Part shown: one piece after another, positions 57,880-64,000 of the stretch | Layout: the number at the start of each line of letters is the position of its first letter | Numbering within the stretch: the first letter of the stretch is position 1 | The notes under the pieces: generated by a model | Seen by the model: the letters and a program-made list of their open reading frames with translations, nothing else | Database searches by the model: none | Told to the model about the DNA's origin: nothing | Assembly: GCF_041381155.1 (NCBI RefSeq) | Contig: NC_091143.1 | Coordinates: 27,467,331-27,531,330 of the forward strand | Source: Argopecten irradians | Lineage: Eukaryota > Mollusca > Bivalvia > Pectinida > Pectinidae | Length of the DNA stretch: 64,000 nt | Direction of reading: 5' to 3' | Translations under genes and position numbers: made by a program

Positions 57880-59233
57880 ATCGTAACGTCCTACTAGTCA
57901 GAGTTTTACATGGATTGTAACTAAATTTGGCCACAAACATCCTTGGGAGGGAGAACAGAACTTGTATAAATTTTGGCTCTGACCCCCCCGGGGGCAGGAG
58001 GGTCGGGGCCCAATAGGGGAAATAGAGGTAAATCCTATAAATCGCTACTTGTCATAAAGTTCTAAATGAATTGTAACCAAATTTGGCCACAAACATCCTT
58101 GGGGGAAGGGGAACAGATCTTGTATAAATTTTGGCTCTGAACCCCCGGGGGCTGGAGGGGCGGGGCCCAATAGGGATAATAGAGGTAAATAATTTAAATC
58201 GCTATTTGTCCTAGAGTTCTGCATGGATTGTAACCAAATTTGGCCACAAACATCCTTGGGGGAGAGGGAACAGAACTTGTATAAATTTTGGCTCTGAACC
58301 CCCGGGGGCAGGAGAGGCGGGGCCCAATAGGGGAAATAGAGGTAAATTCTTTAAATCGCTACTAGTCATAGAGTTTTGAATGGAATGTAACCAAATTTGG
58401 CCACAAACATCCTTGGTGGAAGGGAAACAGAACTACTATAAATTTTGGCTCTGAACCCCCGGGACAGGAGGGGCGGGGCCCAATAGGGGAAATAGAGGTA
58501 AATCCTTTAAATCGCTACTTGTCCTAGAGTTCTGCATGGATTGTAACCAAAATTAGCCACAAACATCCTTGGAGGAGGGGGAACAGAACTTGTATAAATT
58601 TTGGCTCTGAACCCCCGGGGGCAGGAGAGGCGGGGCCCAATAGGGGAAATAGAGGTAAATCCTATAAATCGCTACTTGTCCTAGAGGTCTGCATGGAATG
58701 TAACCAAATTTGGCCACAAACATCATTGGGGGAAGGGGAACAGAACTTGTATCAATTTTGGCTCTCATCCCCCGGGGGCAGGAGGGGCGGGGCCCAATAG
58801 GGGAAATAGAGGTAAATCCTTTAAATCGCTTCTTGTCCTAGAGTTCTGCATGGATTGTAACCAAAATTAGCCACAAACATCCTTGGAGGAGGGGGAACAG
58901 AAATTGTATAAATTTTGACTTTGACCCTCCGGGGCCAGAAGAGGCAGGACCCAATAGGGGAAATGGAGGTAAATCCTTTAAATCGCTACTTGTCATAGAG
59001 TTATACATGGAAGTAACCAAATGTGGCAACAAACATCCTTGGGAGAAGGGGAACAGTACTTGTATAAATTTTGGCTCTGGCCCCCTGGGGGCAGGAGGGA
59101 TGGGGCCCAATAGGGGAATTAGAGGTAAATATTCTAATTAATATTCCTTCAGAAAAGAAACAATGAACCTGTATTTAAAACATTACTTGGCATTACAAAC
59201 CAGGTGAGCGATACAGGACCTCTGGGCCTCGTG
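57880..59233 (+). mobile_element. Pearl-like element, eight units, left end missing
   Basis: Units of about 157 bp carry the TGCATGGATTG-type marker near 57908, 58063, 58220, 58377, 58533, 58690, 58848 and 59005. The right flank (CAATGAACCTGTATTTAAAA, GGTGAGCGATACAGGACC) is intact. The left hairpin and GTCCGTC-rich stretch are absent, so it is truncated. Confidence 0.85.
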
Positions 59234-59428
59234 TTAACAGATTGGATACATGATAGGCACAATGAAACATCATTTATAAAGAAAATATGGAAAAAATTTA
59301 TACACTTTAACATTTCATAATTATAATTATAAATATAGTAAACTTACCTACTACATAATCACAATGCTGGGTGATAAAAGTGTTAATAATATTTGACCAT
59401 TTTTTGGATGAATCAACTGACATTTATA

Positions 59429-60412
59429 CAGTCAAACCTCGATGATTTGAACTTCTCGCTGTATCGAACTTTTTGTCTGGTCCCGAATTTCTTCACTATA
59501 TAACATTACTAACTAACCCATGTATGAATCGAAGTTTTATGAATCGAAGTTCTCGATGTATCGAACTTTTTTCATGGACTATTTGTTATAGAATCATACG
59601 TAACTGACACTCGATGATTCGAATAAAAATTTACCTGCACAGATCAGGTGTTCGCCGATACCCCGCGGCATGCTGTCCCACCTAGCTGGCTCGCAACGGC
59701 CCTTCGCCGGACAATAGGGATTATGACAGCTTGTGTTGCTTGCTTGATATCATCAAGATAATTAATATCACTAATCAGGCCGATACCCGGTGCTTTGTTT
59801 TTACAAGCTGCGTTATTAAATCATAAGTACGACAAAGATACAGTTAGTCGTTTTTGATGTTCGCCGCCGCCATTGGTAGCAGTTTGTAGAATTCACGGAA
59901 CGGTAAATAGCGAGCCACATTATCAGTAGCTCATACTCAAAACTGTTACATTGCACAACTTTGGCATAAATACTTGAGCAAATCGATCATTCTAAATCGA
60001 AGTATTTTGTAGGTGTTGTAGCGCTTTCGGTTCCTCCTTTTTAGTTTCGTTTTTACATCGTGTTTTCGTTTTTATATTCATTCCGTATTATTAACCATCG
60101 CTTAAATAGTCACCAAACGAACACTTGGACATTGGTTAGGCTTAGTACACGTAAGTCTTGTTTATAATATACCTATGCATTGCTAACGATAGCAATACAT
60201 GTGATTAATTGCATACTTCGTTTTTATTTTGTTTTGCTTGTGGTACAATGATTATAAAATTTACGGAACGGAGACGATATCTACGCAACTACCACAGTTG
60301 GTCATGGTAAAAACAACCATCGGTCTAATTTCAACCACGAATAATTCGAAGTCTCGATGTATCGAAGTTTTTCTGACGGTCCCTTGAACTTCGATACATC
60401 GAGGTTTGACTG
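59429..60412. mobile_element. Pogo/Tigger-type non-autonomous element, 984 bp
   Basis: CAGTCAAACCTCGATGATTT at the left and ACATCGAGGTTTGACTG at the right are inverted, with TA on both sides. TCGATGTATCGAACTTTTT-type repeats lie inside both ends. No transposase frame is seen. Confidence 0.75.
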
Positions 60413-60489
60413 TATATATATTTTTTTATAAAATATAAAGAGCATTCCTTTCATTTTGTAGTAATTTGGGATATATGTACTACACAACT

Positions 60490-60780
60490 GGGCTACATTA
60501 TGGTTGTTACACACAAATAAAAATGGAATTCGTCTCCAGTACAAGCGCTACAAAGTGGACATACTCTATCTTGACGTATCCCAGCCCATCTTCTAGTTGC
60601 AACCGGAAATTTTATATTTGATGTTCTAAATTTGCATATTGTTTTCCTGTCTTTTACAAATAGTCCACCGGGATAATCATCGAAGCCAAAATGGTATTTA
60701 AATATAGAGTATGTCCGTCCTCTTTGCGTGTTTTCTAATTGGTTTAAACATGTTTGTATCAATTGGTCGTGCAATTAGAG
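60490..60780 (-). pseudogene. LINE C-terminal fragment
   Basis: On the minus strand SIFKYHFGFDDYPGGLF, CKFRTSNIKFPVATRRWAG and VCPLCSACTGDEFHFYLC form the C-terminal CRFRxxNHxLP...CxxC...GDExHxLxxC pattern of Jockey/I-like LINEs. Endonuclease and polymerase parts are absent nearby. Confidence 0.65.
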
Positions 60781-60934
60781 CCAGCTTCAGACCTTCGTTA
60801 ATGCCAAAAATGGAATGTTCTCAGTATTGCCACAGGTTGTTCCATGTTACAGGCATTGTCCGTCCCGCACTCTTAATGAAGGTCTGTCAAAACCTTGGCT
60901 GTATTGACACTAACACTTGTGAGTCTCCTCCACT

Positions 60935-61985
60935 GGCTTATTTTTCAGCCCACCATCATCGCTATTTCTCAGAAATAGCCATCGCTATTTCTCAGAAATA
61001 GCGATGACCCCTAGGACCCTTGTTGTGCATATTGCATTTTGGGACCGATCGCTCAACAAGATGGCCGACCGGCGGCCATCTTGGATTTTGACAGTTAAAG
61101 TTTGTTACCGCTATTTCTCAGAAAGTACTGAAGGGATCTTTCTCAAATTTCATATGTAGGTCCCCCTAGGACCCTAGTTGTGCATATTGCATTTTGGGAT
61201 CGATCGCTTAACAAGATGGCTGACCAGCGTTGTTACCGCTATTTCTCAGAAAGTACTGAAGGGATCTTCATCAAATTTCATATGTAGGTTCCCCTAGGAC
61301 TCAAGTTGTGCATATTACATTTTGAGAAAGATCGGTCAACAAGATAGCCGACCGGCGGCCATCTTGGATTTTGATAGTTAAAGTTTGTTACCGCTATTTC
61401 TCAGAAAGTACTGAAGGGATCTTTCTCAAATTTCATATGTAGGTTTCCCTAGGACCCTAGTTGTGCATATTGCATTTTGGGACCGATCAGTGAATAAGAT
61501 GGCCGACCGGCGTCCATCTTGGATTTTGATAGTTAAAGTTTGTTACCGCTATTTCTCAAAAAGTACTGAAGGGTTGTTTCTCAAATGTCATATGTTTGTT
61601 CCGCTATGACCCTAGTTGTGCATATTGCATTTTTAGACTGATCGGTCAACAAGATGGCCGCCAGGCAGCCATCTTGTATTTGGATAGTTATCGCTATTTG
61701 TCTGCAATTACTGAAGGGATATCTCATATTTTATGCATAGTTTCCCCTTGGGCTTTAGTTGTGCATAGTACCTTTGGGACTGATTGGTCAACAAGATGGC
61801 CAACCTGTCGCCACCTTGGATTTCACCGCTGATTCTCAGAGAACAATAAAGCGATTTGTCTTAAATATCATATGTTGTATATTTGAAAAAGTTTGAAAAG
61901 CAGGGAAAAGATCCTTCTTTCCATTGTCAGACATAGATCATTTTATGGTGGGCGCCAAGATCCCTCTGGGATCTCTTGTTTAAAG
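60935..61985 (+). mobile_element. Hairpin-ended element with CAAGATGGCCG tandem units
   Basis: After a TTTTCAGCCCACCATCATCG end come six units marked by TTGTGCATATTGCATTTT at about 61024, 61179, 61307, 61462, 61617 and 61760 (steps 155, 128, 155, 155, 143). Each has a palindromic GGCGGCCATCTTG block and CGCTATTTCTCAGAAAGTAC. The right end has TGGGCGCCAAGATCC and GGGATCTCTTG, the inverse of the left end of 40235-40925. A 36-bp local palindrome of AGAAATAGC is at about 60961-61004. Confidence 0.8.
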
Positions 61986-62202
61986 ATATTTTACATAGGT
62001 TCAAAGAACATTTACATATGACATTCAATATTCATTATTTTCATCTAAATCGTCATATTTATACTAAAACTTTCAAGTTCTCTGATCTTGTAAACCAAGT
62101 TATTTACACGGGCTGCTAGATATAATGCACTCTCAAGGTGTTCCTTGAAAAGACAAAGTGGTCTGTGGCTTATTGGTAAGTTTCCAATTAACTGACAGGC
62201 TT

Positions 62203-62335
62203 GTTTGATTAAATTAACGTCCTAATAACAGCAAGGGTCATATAAGAACGATCTCCGTTGTATACGGCGTGTAATGTGTATGAAGTGTGTGGTGCGTATT
62301 TCGGGAGACTTTGTTATGTATATTCGTGTATATAG
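62203..62335 (-). mobile_element. Long-SINE tail fragment
   Basis: GTTTGATTAAATTAACGTCC, TAATAACAGCAAGGGTCATA, and TTTCGGGAGACTTTGTTATG precede the LINE fragment directly. Confidence 0.75.
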
Positions 62336-62337
62336 GC

Positions 62338-63711
62338 AAAACTTGAGGAGCCTATTCCTCGTTGGAATCTACATAAGGCGGACTGGGCTCAGTTTAAAAC
62401 CTTATGCGCCGAGGAGCTCATTGAGGATAAATTTTTGAACCTCGATGACCCCATTAAAATTTTCACAGAAGCGCTCACTTCTATCGCTACAAAAACCATA
62501 CCAAAATCCGTGCCAAAACCTACAAAGTTCCTTCTGTCAAGTGATTCAGTTATCAATAGATCTGGTAGAAATGCAGCTCTTAGGCGGTACTTGGCTTCGC
62601 CAACCGTCTCAAACTACAATATGTACAACAATTTTAAAATATGGAGAGCTAAAGCTCGAAGGTCTATTAAGTCCGACAAGAAAAGTACTTGGAAAGAGTA
62701 CGTTTCAAAAATTAACTCCAATACATCTTCTAAGAAAGTTTGGGAAATGATTGGCAAAATTAGTGGAAAAAGAAAAACACCATCCTCCAACCTCATTAAC
62801 CAAAATAAAATCTTCTCTACAAAATCCGAAATAGCCGACGCCTTTGCCAAAAATTTTGCTAACAATTCATCCGTCAAAAATCATTCAAAAAAATTCCAAA
62901 AATTTAAAAAAGAGAAGGAAAAGAGACGTCTAAATTTTAAATCTTCCAATAGTGAAAGTTACAATAGGCCTTTCGAGATACCAGAATTGCTGGAGTCCCT
63001 CGAGAAATCAAAGGACTCGGCAGCTGGACCAGACGAAATTCCATATATGTTTTTAAAACAATTACCAGACGCTTCACTAAACTGTCTTTTAACTATATTT
63101 AACCAAGTCTATTCTTCTGGCAAAATTCCCGAGTCTTGGAAGGAATCTACTATTATACCCCTTCCGAAGCCCGGGAAGGATGCTACTGATGCCAATAACT
63201 ATCGTCCTATCTCACTGACGAGCTGCATTTGTAAAACTCTTGAACGTATGATAAATACTAGATTAGTTTGGTTCCTGGAATCAAACAATATTTTAAGTCC
63301 TTTGCAAAGCGGCTTTAGAAACCGCAGGGGAACGGTAGACCATTTAGTTAGACTAGGAACATTTATACGAGAAGCCTTTGCCAAGAAAGAACATCTTGTG
63401 GCCGTATTCTTTGACATTGAAAAGGCATACGACACAACTTGGCAATATGGAATCATGAACGATCTTCATGATATCGGCATACGTGGTAATTTGCCAAAGT
63501 TTATTTCAAATTTTATATCCGACAGGCATTTCAAAGTTCGAACGGGTTCAACTTATTCAGAAACACAAAAACAGGAGATGGGTGTCCCTCAGGGTGGTAT
63601 CCTGTCCGTCACACTTTTTGGATTAAAAATTAACAGCATTACTAAATGTCTTGGCCAATCTACGGAAGGGTCTCTATTTGTGGATGATTTCTTGATCTGA
63701 TCAAAAAACAT
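62338..63711 (+). mobile_element. LINE reverse transcriptase fragment (Nimb/I/Jockey-like), 5' and 3' truncated, long open frame
   Basis: One frame is open from about 62338 to a stop at 63698, over 450 codons. Before the polymerase come a basic linker (WRAKARRSIKSDKKSTWKEY) and WEMIGKISGK. Polymerase motifs in order are KSKDSAAGPDEIPYMFLKQL, WKESTIIPLPKPGKD, NNYRPISLTSCICKTLERMI, GFRNRRGTVDHLVRL, VAVFFDIEKAYDTTW, GVPQGGILSVTLF and FVDDFLI. The catalytic A is V (FVDD), as in many I-like LINEs. No endonuclease lies upstream, where a SINE piece joins. Downstream, after a stop and SKNM, another SINE starts. The long intact frame marks it as much younger than the 26843-32555 LINE. Confidence 0.85.
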
Positions 63712-63712
63712 G

Positions 63713-64000
63713 TGGCCCTGCAGGTAGGGCGTTAGAATTGTACCTGCTGCCCCTATTGCATGATCGTAAAAGGCGACTAAATCTAGGATCTTATTTTTTC
63801 TCTTCTTCCTAATTGACTTTATCTTTCCTAATGCCTACCTTGGAACCGCCTCGCTTTTGGCCCTGAGTTGAGCGTTCGCCCCTGTGAGGAAGGCTCTGGG
63901 TTCTGTCCCCTGGCCGAGACACACCAAAGTCTATAAAAGTGGTAGTTCCTGCTCCTGCTTAGCGTTCAGCACACAGGGAGTGGGATGACTGGTTCGCCCG
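63713..64000 (+). mobile_element. Long-SINE head and body, running out of the window
   Basis: It starts GTGGCCCTGCAGGTAGGGCG, then GTCGCC-type and TTCTCTTCTTCCTAATTGAC stretches. A tRNA-like part has an A box-like GAGTTGAGCGTTCGCC and a B box-like GGGTTCTGTCCCC. CTATAAAAGTGGTAGTTCC and GACTGGTTCGCCC follow. This is the best head of the family in the window. Confidence 0.8.

Overview
The window looks like AT-rich nuclear DNA from a bivalve mollusc. The evidence is a set of repeat families familiar from bivalves: hairpin-ended elements with a tandem core of about 157 bp (pearl-like), tRNA-headed SINEs with a shared tail, and CAAGATGGCCG-type arrays. It also holds a decayed Mab-21/cGAS-like gene of the kind strongly expanded in bivalves, and spliced Gly/Tyr-rich secretory genes resembling shell-matrix or glycine-rich defence peptides. 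The species cannot be fixed from sequence alone. There are no rRNA genes, no convincing functional tRNA genes and no CRISPR array.

The main content is a dispersed cluster of four paralogous genes, here called A (22430-25212, +), B (35667-37537, +), C (45366-46985, +) and D (57098-54458, -). None appears as one long open frame because each is cut into four exons: a non-coding first exon of 40-42 nt behind a TATAAATAT box, a second exon of 80-85 nt holding the start and signal peptide, a third exon holding the whole mature peptide and stop, and a non-coding fourth exon with the poly(A) signal. The predicted precursors are 86, 95, 81 and 87 residues. In A, C and D an AGGAATTTCCT-like palindrome ends exactly 20 nt before the TATA box, and B keeps its right half at the same place. 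A and B are alike and cationic; C and D are alike, with mixed charge. No member carries a visible disabling change, so all four may be expressed.

Layout. 1-5.1 kb: a MITE and a pearl-like element. 5.8-9.1 kb: promoter, non-coding exon and decayed coding exon of a Mab-21/cGAS-like receptor pseudogene. 9.8-13.3 kb: MITEs, a foldback element with a 9-bp target duplication, and a Tc1/mariner remnant. 13.5-15.5 kb: a GC-rich, internally deleted two-gene PIF/Harbinger element. 15.6-22.2 kb: MITEs, SINE pieces, a possible two-TM protein and a diverged ~500-bp duplication upstream of gene A. 22.3-25.2 kb: gene A. 26.3-32.8 kb: a 5.7-kb LINE inserted in a SINE and itself carrying two younger SINEs. 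35.5-37.5 kb: gene B. 39-45 kb: MITEs and three hairpin-ended repeat families. 45.2-47 kb: gene C. 47.1-54.4 kb: repeats and a Harbinger transposase remnant. 54.4-57.2 kb: gene D. 57.9-64 kb: a pearl-like array, a pogo-type element, a second array family and a fairly fresh LINE reverse transcriptase fragment bounded by SINE sequence.

The four secretory genes are the only ones for which a complete gene structure can be proposed. Almost everything else is mobile DNA or its remains, several pieces lying inside introns of the cluster.
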